Assembly: GCF_013266755.1 (NCBI RefSeq)
Contig: NZ_JABRWJ010000009.1
Coordinates: 310,001 to 374,000 of the forward strand
Source of the DNA: Pseudaquabacterium terrae
GTDB lineage: Bacteria > Pseudomonadota > Gammaproteobacteria > Burkholderiales > Burkholderiaceae_C
DNA: 64,000 bases
Direction of reading: 5' to 3'
Every line of letters starts with the position of its first letter. Position 1 is the stretch's first letter. Shown here piece after piece: positions 45,093-53,410 of the stretch. The position numbers and the translations under genes are program-made. The notes under the pieces are model-generated. The model worked only from the letters and a program-made list of their open reading frames with translations, had not been told where the DNA came from and searched no databases.

Positions 45093-45134
45093 ACATTGCA
45101 GAATGAAACGCTCCTGTCACGCGGGGGCGGTATC

Positions 45135-45172
45135 AGCGGCGTGCGATCGATGGGATCGATCGGCACGCCGCT
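45135..45172. repeat. near-perfect 17-bp inverted repeat in the leader of the TonB-dependent receptor gene
   Basis: AGCGGCGTGCGATCGAT (45135-45151), loop GGG, then its reverse complement with one extra G (45155-45172). It is the strongest hairpin in the window, 44 bases before the receptor start codon. No T-tract follows, so it is more likely an RNA control element or a protein-binding palindrome than a simple terminator. Confidence 0.6.
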
Positions 45173-45215
45173 TGCATTCCCCGGCGACTTCACGCTCACC
45201 CGAGGAATGCCCACC

Positions 45216-47489
45216 ATGCCCGTCCCCTCCGCCCGGCGCAGTTTCATCGTCCACCCGCTGGCCCTGGCCGCAGCCCTCGCGCTCGCCGCCCCGGCCTTCG
45301 CGCAGCAGCAGCTGCAAGTCGTGACGGTGACCGCCGAGCGCCGCGTCGAGAACATCCGCGACGTGCCGAGCTCGATCTCCACGCTCAGCGGCGAAGCGCT
45401 CGATGTGCTCAATTCCAGCGGCCAGGACATCCGCCAGCTCGCCGGCCGCGTGCCGAGCCTGAACATCGAATCCTCGTTCGGCCGCGCCTTCCCGCGCTTC
45501 TACATCCGCGGCCTCGGCAACACCGATTTCGACCTGAACGCCTCGCAGCCGGTCTCGCTGGTGTTCGACGAGGTGGTGCAGGAGAACCCGATCCTGAAGG
45601 GCTTCCCGATCTTCGACATCGCGCAGATCGAAGTGCTGCGCGGCCCGCAGGGCACCCTCTTCGGCCGCAACACCACCGCCGGCGTGGTCAAGTTCGAGTC
45701 GGTCAAGCCGGTGCTGAAGAAGACCGAGGGCTATTTCTCGATCGGCGCGGGCACCTTCAGCAGCGTCAATGCCGAAGGCGCGTTCAACATCCCGCTGTCC
45801 GACGTGCTGGCCGCGCGCATCTCGCTGCAATCGCAGCACCGCGACGACTGGGTCAAGAACACCTACGCCGCCGGCCCGACCAAGGAGATGGAGGGTTACG
45901 ACGACACCGCCGGCCGCGTGCAGTTCCTGTACCAGCCGTCGAAGGATTTCAGCGCCCTGTTCAACGTGCACGGCCGCAAGCTCGACGGCACCGCGCGTGT
46001 CTTCCGCGCCAACATCTTCAAGCCCGGCACCAATGACTTCGTCGACGGCTTCGATCCGAAGAAGGTTTCGCACGACGGCAAGAACGAGCAGGACCTGACG
46101 AGCGACGGCGCCAGCCTGCGGCTGCGCTGGAACTTGGGCGCAGTGACGCTGCACTCGATCACCGGCTACGAGCATGTCGAGGTCTACAGCCGCGGCGACA
46201 TCGACGGCGGCTTCGGCGCCTTCTTCCTGCCGTCCTCCGGCCCGGGCTTCATCCCCTTCGATGCCGAGTCGGCCGACGGGCTGCCGAAGCATCGCCAGCT
46301 GTCGCAGGAGTTCCGCGTCGAGTCGAACGCCAGCGGCCCGCTGAAGTGGCAGGGCGGCGTCTACCTGTTCGACGAAGAGATCCGCATCGACAGCTTCAAC
46401 TACTCGTCGATCGGCGGCAATGCGCAGAACGGCTACGCGACGCAGAACCAGGAGAACCGCGCCTGGGCGGTGTTCGGCTCGGTGAACTTCAAGGTAAGCG
46501 ATGCTCTCGAGCTGCGCGGCGGCCTGCGCTACACGAAGGACAAGAAGGACTTCGTGGCCGAACGCTTTCAGGCACCGCCGTTTACACCGGAGTTCACCGG
46601 TCGCCTGACCAAGGAGACCAGCGCCTCCAATGTGAGCGGCGACCTGAGCGCCACCTACGCACTAGACAAGACGACCAATCTATACGGTCGGGTCGCCACG
46701 GGCTTCCGCGCGCCCTCGATCCAGGGCAGGCTTCTGTTCCCACCAGGAAACGCCCCGGCCGAGAAGTGGGTTTCGGTGGCCGACTCCGAGAAGGTCACGT
46801 CGTATGAATTCGGCGTCAAGAGCGATTTCCTTGGCGGCCGTGCGCGCATCTCGGCCGGCCTGTTCCACTACACGATCAAGGACCAGCAAGTGACCGCGGT
46901 CGGTGGCGCCGCCAACTTCAACCAGCTGGTCAATGTCGAGAAGACGATCGGCAAGGGCGTCGAGCTCGATTTCAAGCTGCTAGCCACGGACAACCTACTG
47001 CTGGGCTTGAGCGCCAGCTACAACGACACGAGGATCCGCGACAAGAATCTGTTCGTCGATGCCTGCGGCTCCGGTTGCACAATCCGAGACCCGATCATTG
47101 CCCTTGCAAAGCCCGACGAGGGCAAGTTTTCTCCGACGGTAGCGATCGACGGCAACCCGCTGCCGCAGGCGCCGAAGACGGTGGTCAACCTGAACGCCCG
47201 CTTCGCGATGCCGACGGGCAACGGCGAGTGGTACGTCTACACCGACTGGTCGTACCGCTCGAAGATCAACTTCTTCCTCTACGAAGCGGTCGAGTTCACC
47301 GGCAAGCCGCTGACCGAGGGCGGGCTGCGCATCGGCTACATCTGGGGCAATGGCAAGTACGAGGCCGCGGTGTTCGGCCGCAACATCACCGACCAGGTGC
47401 GTGCGGTCGGCGGCATCGACTTCAACAACCTGACCGGCTTCATCAACGATCCGCGCACCTGGGGTGCGCAGTTCAAGATGTCGTTCTGA
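45216..47489 (+). CDS. TonB-dependent outer-membrane receptor
   Basis: 757 aa. Signal peptide to about residue 31 (VHPLALAAALALAAPAFAQ), a TonB-box-like VVTVTAERR, a plug domain (IRGLGNTDFD, IEVLRGPQGTLFGRNTTAGVV) and a 22-strand barrel ending in the aromatic residue Phe757 (FKMSF). The type (EVLRGPQGTLFGRN) is that of receptors for siderophores or larger organics rather than vitamin B12. GAGGA nine bases upstream picks the ATG at 45216 over ATG 45207 and an upstream frame. Bases ~46560-47130 use rarer codons (CTA, ATA) than the rest. Energised by ExbB/ExbD, e.g. those at the start of the window. Confidence 0.93.
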   Translation: MPVPSARRSFIVHPLALAAALALAAPAFAQQQLQVVTVTAERRVENIRDVPSSISTLSGEALDVLNSSGQDIRQLAGRVPSLNIESSFGRAFPRFYIRGLGNTDFDLNASQPVSLVFDEVVQENPILKGFPIFDIAQIEVLRGPQGTLFGRNTTAGVVKFESVKPVLKKTEGYFSIGAGTFSSVNAEGAFNIPLSDVLAARISLQSQHRDDWVKNTYAAGPTKEMEGYDDTAGRVQFLYQPSKDFSALFNVHGRKLDGTARVFRANIFKPGTNDFVDGFDPKKVSHDGKNEQDLTSDGASLRLRWNLGAVTLHSITGYEHVEVYSRGDIDGGFGAFFLPSSGPGFIPFDAESADGLPKHRQLSQEFRVESNASGPLKWQGGVYLFDEEIRIDSFNYSSIGGNAQNGYATQNQENRAWAVFGSVNFKVSDALELRGGLRYTKDKKDFVAERFQAPPFTPEFTGRLTKETSASNVSGDLSATYALDKTTNLYGRVATGFRAPSIQGRLLFPPGNAPAEKWVSVADSEKVTSYEFGVKSDFLGGRARISAGLFHYTIKDQQVTAVGGAANFNQLVNVEKTIGKGVELDFKLLATDNLLLGLSASYNDTRIRDKNLFVDACGSGCTIRDPIIALAKPDEGKFSPTVAIDGNPLPQAPKTVVNLNARFAMPTGNGEWYVYTDWSYRSKINFFLYEAVEFTGKPLTEGGLRIGYIWGNGKYEAAVFGRNITDQVRAVGGIDFNNLTGFINDPRTWGAQFKMSF

Positions 47490-47534
47490 TCGGGCGTTAG
47501 CCCGTAGCCCGCCCTGCGGCCCGGCCGCAGGGCC

Positions 47535-49295
47535 CTAGCGGCGGCAACTGGGCTGCAGCGGTGGCTGCAGCACCCCTTTCAGGCAGGCCCAGCCGACGCC
47601 GCCGGTGCCCGGGGCGATGGTGTCGCGGTGCACGATCGTGCCGCCGTTCGGCACCACGGTTTCCTCGCCGGTGTCGGGCGTGCAGACAACGCCGGCGACG
47701 GCCCAGGACTTCGGCGCGTCGCAGTCGGCGCGGTTGATCAGGGTCGAGCCGCTGGCATCGGTGGTGACGACGATGCGGTCGAGCACGCGGTCGTGGCCGG
47801 AGCCGTTGGCGCGGAACGGCGTCGCCAGCGGATCGAAGCTCGCCGGGTCGAGGCCGGCGTCGATCAGCGCCTGCCGGATCACCGCGTTGTTGCGGATCGC
47901 GCTGACCGCCGCGGCCACCGCGTTCGGATGGGCCTCGATCAGCGCCGGCGTCAGGCCGGCCGCGCCGGGAAAGCCCGCGGCGTTGGCCACTTCGGAGGCG
48001 ATGCGGTCGGTCAGCCCGGTGACGGCGATGAAGATGTAGCCGTTGGGCTTGAGCGGTTGGATGCTGATCGAATGGCGCACGATGCCGTCGGGTCGCGTCA
48101 CCCGCACCAGGAGCGGCGGCACGAAGCCGGTCAACTTGACGCGGAAGTAACCCTGGCCATCGGTGGTCGCGCTGGTGCGCCTGCCGTTGCGATCGGCCAC
48201 CTGCACCAGCGCGCCGACGATCGGCGCGCCGTCGCCGGCGGTGCCGTCGCCGGAGGCGCCGCCATCGGCCGCGCCGCCGTCACCGCCGAAGCTGTCGACC
48301 AGGTGCGTCACCGGCTCGCAGACCGCGCCGTTGTTGCGCACCAGCGTGCCGGCGCTGCAGGTGAAAGTGGCGCTGCCGGTCGCCGTGCCGGTCGCATCGC
48401 TGAAGGTGAAGCTGCCGCCGTCTCCGATCTGCGCCGGCACGCTGTCGGCGGCACAGACGCTGCCGCCGGCCGTCCAGGTGACGTTCTCGGGCCGGCAGAC
48501 CACCGGCGGCGGCGGCACGCAACTCGCCGTGCCGAGCAGCGCCAGCACGCCATTGGCGCAGCCGTAGCGCGCGCTGCCGACCGCTTGCGCCGAGGCCTTG
48601 AAGACATGGGCCGCAGCGCTGGGCACCTGCGCCGGCTCACCGGCATTGACCACGCAGTTGGTGCCGGCGACGGTCCAGCTCAGGCCCGCGGTGTTGCAGG
48701 CCAGCGCCTCCGCCGGCTCGCACACCGGGTTGCCCTTCGGCGCCAGCGTGCCGTCGTTGCAGGTGTAGCTCGCGCTGCCGCGGGTCGGGCCGGTCGCGTC
48801 GCTGTAGGCCACCGAGGCGCCCGAGGCGACATCGCCGATCTGCTGCGCGTTCGGCGTGCAGGTGTTGGCGCCGACGGTCCACGACGCCACTGCGGCGCAC
48901 GAGCGCGCCGCCGGCGTGCAACCGTTCGGATTCACCAGACAGGCGAAGGAATCGATCTCGCCGACGTACAGCAGGCCGCCGCCGCTCACCGTGCCCTGCA
49001 CGAAGACCTGCGTGCCGGCCACCGCGACATGGTTCTGCTGCCCCGGGTAATAACGGTAGGTGTACGCGCCCAGCACCCGATCGGCCTCGTGCGTCGGAAA
49101 CAGCTCGGGATAGGTCAGCTCGGCCCAGTCGAACAGCGCGGTCGGCGTCGGCGCCGGCGACGCGGCCGCCGCGGCGGGCTGCGTGGCCTGGCGCGTGCGC
49201 ACCGCCGCTCGTTGCTCCCCATCGCGGCCTCCGCCGCAGGCCGCCACGAGAACACAGGCGACGGAAAGCACAAAGCGCGAGCAGCGAATCTGCAT
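47535..49295 (-). CDS. lipoprotein with four 60-residue four-cysteine modules
   Basis: 586 aa. Lipobox LVAAC gives Cys20. Four modules with strikingly constant spacing follow: residues 133-192, 200-259, 267-326 and 525-584, each C-x(12-13)-C-x(31-32)-C-x(12)-C, with an internal Trp and a GSAxYxC strand. Between modules 3 and 4 lies a Gly/Asp linker and a carboxypeptidase-regulatory-like beta domain (about 357-405). The N-terminal part (YPELFPTHE...YTYRYYPGQQNHVAV) matches a short domain seen in Burkholderiales surface proteins. Function unknown; probably a surface or periplasmic adhesin-like protein. Start ATG 49295; it follows hepT after seven bases. Confidence 0.8.
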   Translation of the reverse strand: MQIRCSRFVLSVACVLVAACGGGRDGEQRAAVRTRQATQPAAAAASPAPTPTALFDWAELTYPELFPTHEADRVLGAYTYRYYPGQQNHVAVAGTQVFVQGTVSGGGLLYVGEIDSFACLVNPNGCTPAARSCAAVASWTVGANTCTPNAQQIGDVASGASVAYSDATGPTRGSASYTCNDGTLAPKGNPVCEPAEALACNTAGLSWTVAGTNCVVNAGEPAQVPSAAAHVFKASAQAVGSARYGCANGVLALLGTASCVPPPPVVCRPENVTWTAGGSVCAADSVPAQIGDGGSFTFSDATGTATGSATFTCSAGTLVRNNGAVCEPVTHLVDSFGGDGGAADGGASGDGTAGDGAPIVGALVQVADRNGRRTSATTDGQGYFRVKLTGFVPPLLVRVTRPDGIVRHSISIQPLKPNGYIFIAVTGLTDRIASEVANAAGFPGAAGLTPALIEAHPNAVAAAVSAIRNNAVIRQALIDAGLDPASFDPLATPFRANGSGHDRVLDRIVVTTDASGSTLINRADCDAPKSWAVAGVVCTPDTGEETVVPNGGTIVHRDTIAPGTGGVGWACLKGVLQPPLQPSCRR

Positions 49296-49302
49296 GGCGT
49301 CT

Positions 49303-49668
49303 TCAGGCCGGCGGACCATCTGAAGTCGATTGCGCGATCATGCGCTGGACAGCATCTCGCAAGCCGGGAAGGTCGTTCTCGATGATCGACCAGACGATGC
49401 TCAGATCGAGGCTCAGATAGGCGTGGACAACGATGTTCCGGAAGCCCGAGAGCTCACGCCAAGGCTGGCCGGGCTCTGTGCTCTTGACGGCGTCGGACAG
49501 CCGTTGGCTCGACTCCGTCAGCATCTGCAGGTTGCGAACAACCGCGTCCTGCACCAGAGACGAAGCGTCGAACCGTTGTCGAATGCCACCGGTGTAGTCG
49601 CTTATGCGCGCAAGGCAATCGGCCATGTGGGCAAGCAGCACCGCATCGCTCTCGGTACTCGGCGTCAT
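49303..49668 (-). CDS. hepT: HepT-like ribonuclease toxin
   Basis: 121 aa HEPN-domain toxin. The RNase motif Rx4HxY is intact as RNIVVHAYL, and the helical scaffold (LVQDAVVRNLQMLTESSQRLSDAV) is typical of HepT/DUF86. It cleaves tRNA or other RNA unless neutralised by its MNT partner, which adds AMP to the Tyr of this motif (family knowledge from HepT/MntA). Its start overlaps the mntA stop by four bases. Confidence 0.92.
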   Translation of the reverse strand: MTPSTESDAVLLAHMADCLARISDYTGGIRQRFDASSLVQDAVVRNLQMLTESSQRLSDAVKSTEPGQPWRELSGFRNIVVHAYLSLDLSIVWSIIENDLPGLRDAVQRMIAQSTSDGPPA

Positions 49669-49949
49669 AGCGGCACCGCTTCCGACAGAACACGATCGCG
49701 CAGCGCCGGATAGAGACCCTGTTCGGTGACGATGTCGACGCGGCGTCCCAACAACTCCTGCGCGTCCAGCAGCAGGCCACCCAGCGCCAGTCCACTCGTG
49801 CCCGGCATCAAGGTCACCAGCAGATCGACATCGCTGTCGTCCCGGGCGTCGCCACGGGCCATCGAACCGAACACCTTCACGTCCACCATGCCTCGCCTTC
49901 GGGCGAGCGCACGAAGGGCTTCGCGGTTGGTCTCGATGAGCGGATGCAT
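49665..49949 (-). CDS. mntA: MntA nucleotidyltransferase antitoxin
   Basis: 94 aa minimal nucleotidyltransferase. GSMARGDARDDSDVDLLV contains the GSx(n)DxD active site of the MNT family, and a third Asp (DIVTE) follows. It is upstream of and overlapping hepT, the standard antitoxin-toxin order. It starts 24 bases after telA on the same strand, so it may also be read from the telA promoter. Confidence 0.93.
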   Translation of the reverse strand: MHPLIETNREALRALARRRGMVDVKVFGSMARGDARDDSDVDLLVTLMPGTSGLALGGLLLDAQELLGRRVDIVTEQGLYPALRDRVLSEAVPL

Positions 49950-49973
49950 TGCCGACGGGGAAAGGAGCGCAGC

Positions 49974-51197
49974 CTACAGCTTCACCGGCCCGTCCGTCGA
50001 CGGCGACGGCAAGGTCGCCGCCGCCTCGCGCGCCTGCTGCTGGCGCGTGCGGTCGGCGTAGTTGTCGGCGCGCGCCAGCTGCTCGCGGATCATCGTGTTG
50101 TTCTGCCCCATCACCTCGATCGCCTTGGTGCGGAAGTTGTCCATCGCATCCATCGCCTGGAAGGTCTGGTCGAACATCTCCTTCATCTTCTCGATGCCGA
50201 GCATCGGGTTCTGCGCGAACTGCGTGGTCTGGTCGACGTGCTGGTTCAGCGCGCGGCCGGTCTCGCTGATCAGGTTGCCGATCGTCGCGTTGACGCCCTG
50301 CAGCATCTCCATCACGCGGATCTGGTTGCCGGTGGCGCGGGCCACCGTCTGCGCCACCGCCAGCGCGCTCATGCCGGTGGTGGCGACGCGGGTGCAGCCG
50401 TTGATCATCTCGCGGCCGGTCTTCTTCAGCACGTCCAGCGCCAGGTAGCCGTTGATGCACACCGCCTGCTGCGTCTGGAGGTCCTGCAGGTTCTGCCGCG
50501 CGTAGAACAGCACCTCCTGGCGCAGCGCCTGCGCGCGCTGCGGGTCGCTGGATTCGAGCGACTTGACCTTCTCTTCCAGCCGCGTGTCGAGCACGGTCGC
50601 GAAGCGCGATGCGGCGGCGAGCTTCTGCATCGCCTCCCACAGCGTCGTGCGCGTCGCCTCGATGTCGATGACGTCCTTCTGCATGTCGTCGCGCGCCGCA
50701 TAGAGCTGGGACATCGAGCCCTTCAACTGCTCGGCCGCGCTCTGGTACTTGCGGAAGTAGGCCTCGAGCTTGTTGCCGAACGGGATGATGCCGAGCAGCT
50801 TGCGCGGCTGCATCAGGTCGCCGTCGTTGCCGGGGTTCAGCTCGTCGAGCTGCGAGCGGATGTCGGCGATCGCTTTGAAGGCCGCCGTGTCCTCGACGCC
50901 GACGAAGTTGCGCTGCATGAAGCGGCCCTGCATCAGCGACGAGGCGTTCGACACCTCTTCCTTGCCGAGCGCGAAGGCGCTGTCCAGCCGCGAACGGAAG
51001 GCCTCGGAATTGAGGTCCTCGCTGGCCAGCGCGTCGATGAAGCGCAGCACCTGGTCGTCGACCTGCTTCTGCAGCTCGGGCTTCAGCGGCACGGCCTCGC
51101 GCGCGGCTTCCGCCGGCACGGCGTGGATCACTTCAGGGGCCTCGAGCGTGAACGCGGGCGCGGCGGTCTTCGTGGTGGTCGGGGGGGTGCTGCTCAT
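49974..51197 (-). CDS. telA: TelA-family toxic-anion resistance protein
   Basis: 407 aa coiled-coil-rich cytosolic protein of the TelA/YaaN family, implicated in tellurite resistance and general envelope/stress responses. Recognisable blocks: DLMQPRKLLGIIPFGNKLEAYFRKY, LETRL-type helix DTRLEEKVKSLE, CINGYLALDVLKKTGREMI and AVAQTVARATGNQIRVMEM. It overlaps the upstream membrane gene by four bases. In Bacillus yaaN is paired with xpaC in the same way. Mechanism unknown. Confidence 0.92.
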   Translation of the reverse strand: MSSTPPTTTKTAAPAFTLEAPEVIHAVPAEAAREAVPLKPELQKQVDDQVLRFIDALASEDLNSEAFRSRLDSAFALGKEEVSNASSLMQGRFMQRNFVGVEDTAAFKAIADIRSQLDELNPGNDGDLMQPRKLLGIIPFGNKLEAYFRKYQSAAEQLKGSMSQLYAARDDMQKDVIDIEATRTTLWEAMQKLAAASRFATVLDTRLEEKVKSLESSDPQRAQALRQEVLFYARQNLQDLQTQQAVCINGYLALDVLKKTGREMINGCTRVATTGMSALAVAQTVARATGNQIRVMEMLQGVNATIGNLISETGRALNQHVDQTTQFAQNPMLGIEKMKEMFDQTFQAMDAMDNFRTKAIEVMGQNNTMIREQLARADNYADRTRQQQAREAAATLPSPSTDGPVKL

Positions 51198-51901
51198 CGG
51201 GTTTTCTCCTTGGTGGAATCGCCCAGGGAAGCGGTCATCGACGGGGCTTCGGCGCCGGGCAGGCCGCCGGGGCTGAACTTCTCGCTCAGGAACTTCGAAT
51301 GCACGAGGAAGGCATGCGCGTCCTGCGACGCGAGGTCGTCGCCGAGCTGGCGCACCTTGCCCTCGAGCTCGACGATGGTGTCCTTGAAGGTGTCCTGCGC
51401 GGTCTTGCCGTTGGACAGCAGCTTCGTCGTCGCGTAGGACGCGGGGATCGACAAATAGGTGTTCAGCGCGTCCGGCAGGTAGCTGATCGCGATGTGGCGG
51501 GCATGGAAGCTGTCCTGCAGCGACAGGCTGCCGCGTGAACGTTCCCATTGCTGCAGCAGGCCTTCGAGCGCCTTGCACAGCTCGAGCACGCGCGCCTGCA
51601 GGCTGGCCGGGATGCGGTTGTCCGGGTTGTGCTCGGTCAGCCGGCGCACGCCCGACAGCGCCCGCTCCATCGCCTGGCGCGCATCACCCTCGTCGCTGAA
51701 CTGCAGCGCCTCCCACTCCGGCTCCTTGTTCCACGGAAAGCCCAGCCACAGGCCGCCGACCGCGAAACCGGCGGCGTAACCGATCACCGCGACGCCCAGC
51801 CCCAACGTGCCGAGCAGGCCGAGCGCCTTCAGCACCAGCACGACGCTGGCCAGGCCGAGGCCGACCCAGTTGGCGGGGGAGAGGAACCAGCGGACGATCA
51901 T
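51194..51901 (-). CDS. XpaC-position membrane protein upstream of telA
   Basis: 235 aa. Two N-terminal membrane helices (WVGLGLASVVLVLKALGLL and LGTLGLGVAVIGYAAGFAVG) are followed by a cytosolic helical domain of about 180 residues (QARVLELCKALEGLL, TFKDTIVELEGKVRQLGDDL). Length, layout and overlap with telA fit the XpaC (5-bromo-4-chloroindolyl phosphate hydrolysis) type partner of TelA, but sequence similarity was not testable here. Probably forms a membrane complex with TelA (inference). Confidence 0.7.
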   Translation of the reverse strand: MIVRWFLSPANWVGLGLASVVLVLKALGLLGTLGLGVAVIGYAAGFAVGGLWLGFPWNKEPEWEALQFSDEGDARQAMERALSGVRRLTEHNPDNRIPASLQARVLELCKALEGLLQQWERSRGSLSLQDSFHARHIAISYLPDALNTYLSIPASYATTKLLSNGKTAQDTFKDTIVELEGKVRQLGDDLASQDAHAFLVHSKFLSEKFSPGGLPGAEAPSMTASLGDSTKEKTR

Positions 51902-51938
51902 GGCTGATCACTCATGACGACAGGTTCGACCGCCAAGA

Positions 51939-52850
51939 TTATTCGCCCTCAAAGTAGTCAGTATCAATTCTCTTGAGCTCATACGTGCCGATCTTGGTCA
52001 CTGCGACGTTGTGATCGACCATCAAGGTCGCGAGCGATTCTCCATCCACGAGAATGATCTTCGTCGCGATGAAGTTCGCGTAGTCGATGGCTTCTCGCGT
52101 ATAGCCTGATGTGGTGATGAACACCCCCTTGCTGGCGCGCTGCCCTTGAAGCGCTCCCGCGAACTTCTGGATCTCCGGCCTACCGACGGCACCTTCCCAT
52201 CGCTTCGCCTGGATGTAGATCACATCGAGTCCCAAGCGATCTTCCTTGATCATTCCGTCGATTCCGCCGTCGCCACTCTTCCCAATGGCACGACCTGCGT
52301 CCTGTCGCGAGCCACCGTACCCCATCGCGACGAGCAAATCGACGACCAGCCTCTCGAAGAACGCAGGCGAAGCGCCTTTCACCTGCTCGAGCAATTCCGC
52401 CTCCAATTCCTTTCGCACTCGGTGGTAGGCGAGTGCCATCGCGTCCTCGGGGGTCTGCTCCGCAATGGGCGCAGCCGCCACGGTGTCGGCACCTTCGTCT
52501 TCCTTTCCTCGAGCACGAAATGCGCGGAAGCTCTCATACTGGTTCAAGACGGTGTTGTCGATCCTCGCGGGACTCCTCGCCAACAGTGCCTTGCCCTCGG
52601 CAGAGATCCGGAGCACCCCCCGCTTCGGGGCCTCAAGTAGGCCGGCTTGCTTCAAGTACGTCCGCGCCCACCCGACTCGATTCCCAAATACATGTGCCGT
52701 TCCACTTGGGAGAAGTTCCGATCGCTCGGCATCGGAAAGAGCAAACTCGTCAGCGAGCTTCTCGACGACCTCTCGAAATGGGTGCTCTCGCCCGTCTGCT
52801 GCGAGGCGGAGCAGTGGAAGCATGGCGGTCTGATAGTCAGGAATCGGCAT
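51939..52850 (-). CDS. mrr: Mrr-family restriction endonuclease
   Basis: 303 aa type IV restriction enzyme that cuts modified DNA. N-terminal winged-helix domain (GREHPFREVVEKLADEF, VGWARTYLKQAGLLE; Mrr_N) is followed by the Mrr_cat PD-(D/E)xK domain: FFERLVVDLLVAMGYGG, GDGGIDGMI and the catalytic IYIQAKRW. It has no cognate methylase nearby, as expected for Mrr. GC is clearly lower than in flanking genes (53% in 52501-52560 by hand count), suggesting horizontal acquisition. It starts 11 bases after the DUF5615 gene. Confidence 0.93.
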   Translation of the reverse strand: MPIPDYQTAMLPLLRLAADGREHPFREVVEKLADEFALSDAERSELLPSGTAHVFGNRVGWARTYLKQAGLLEAPKRGVLRISAEGKALLARSPARIDNTVLNQYESFRAFRARGKEDEGADTVAAAPIAEQTPEDAMALAYHRVRKELEAELLEQVKGASPAFFERLVVDLLVAMGYGGSRQDAGRAIGKSGDGGIDGMIKEDRLGLDVIYIQAKRWEGAVGRPEIQKFAGALQGQRASKGVFITTSGYTREAIDYANFIATKIILVDGESLATLMVDHNVAVTKIGTYELKRIDTDYFEGE

Positions 52851-52861
52851 CGTGGCTCGAT

Positions 52862-53185
52862 CTAGGCTGCCCCAATCTTGCGCAACGACTTCGGAAGCAA
52901 GTGATTCAGGATTCTCAACATCTCCGGGACCAGCGGTTCGATGTCCGCCATGCGGTTACTGCGAGCAACCAGGACGAGGATCGCGATCGGCAGCTCGGAC
53001 AAGTTCTGCTGAAACTCGATGTTCTGATCAGCGGTCACGAACACTTCGAACTGCGTCGCGGCAAGCGCCAGCAGCTTGCCATTCTTCACGCCGGCCCAGC
53101 CCTCTCTTGGCACCGTCGAAACCTCATGCCCCGTCAGCAACGACCCGAAGCGGCGCGGAACTGCTTCGTCAAGCAGGATGCGCAT
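52862..53185 (-). CDS. DUF5615 (PIN-like) toxin
   Basis: 107 aa. MRILLDEAVPRRF and VFVTADQNIEFQ carry the acidic positions of the Mut7-C/PIN-like DUF5615 fold, usually a nuclease toxin in pairs with DUF433. It overlaps the DUF433 gene by 17 bases. Reduced GC like the neighbouring mrr. Toxicity is assumed from the family pairing, not shown. Confidence 0.85.
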   Translation of the reverse strand: MRILLDEAVPRRFGSLLTGHEVSTVPREGWAGVKNGKLLALAATQFEVFVTADQNIEFQQNLSELPIAILVLVARSNRMADIEPLVPEMLRILNHLLPKSLRKIGAA

Positions 53186-53387
53186 CGACCGTCAGCGCCG
53201 CACGCGCTTCTTCGAGCACATCCACCGCCAGTTCGCGGCTGACCGAAGGAAAGTCGGACAGGAACACCTCAAGCGGATCACCGGCTTCGAGGTGATCGAA
53301 GAGCGTCTTGATCGGGACGCGGGTTCCGGCAAACACCGGTGCGCCGCTGTGGATGTCAGGGTCGACCGTTATCAAGTGCTTGTTCAT
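53169..53387 (-). CDS. DUF433 antitoxin
   Basis: 72 aa. The DUF433 signature is complete: ITVDPDIHSGAPVFAGTRVPIKTLFDHLEAG and LSDFPSVSRELAVDVL, a small winged-helix antitoxin/DNA-binding domain. It precedes and overlaps its DUF5615 partner, the standard arrangement, and starts 23 bases after the VWA gene stop on the same strand. Confidence 0.93.
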   Translation of the reverse strand: MNKHLITVDPDIHSGAPVFAGTRVPIKTLFDHLEAGDPLEVFLSDFPSVSRELAVDVLEEARAALTVDAHPA

Positions 53388-53410
53388 GATCCTGCCTCGC
53401 GAAATGCGCG

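Noticed and set aside
51900-53410. Integrated prophage or transposon around mrr
   Set aside because: No integrase, transposase, terminal repeats or tRNA site seen; only composition and gene content point to transfer.
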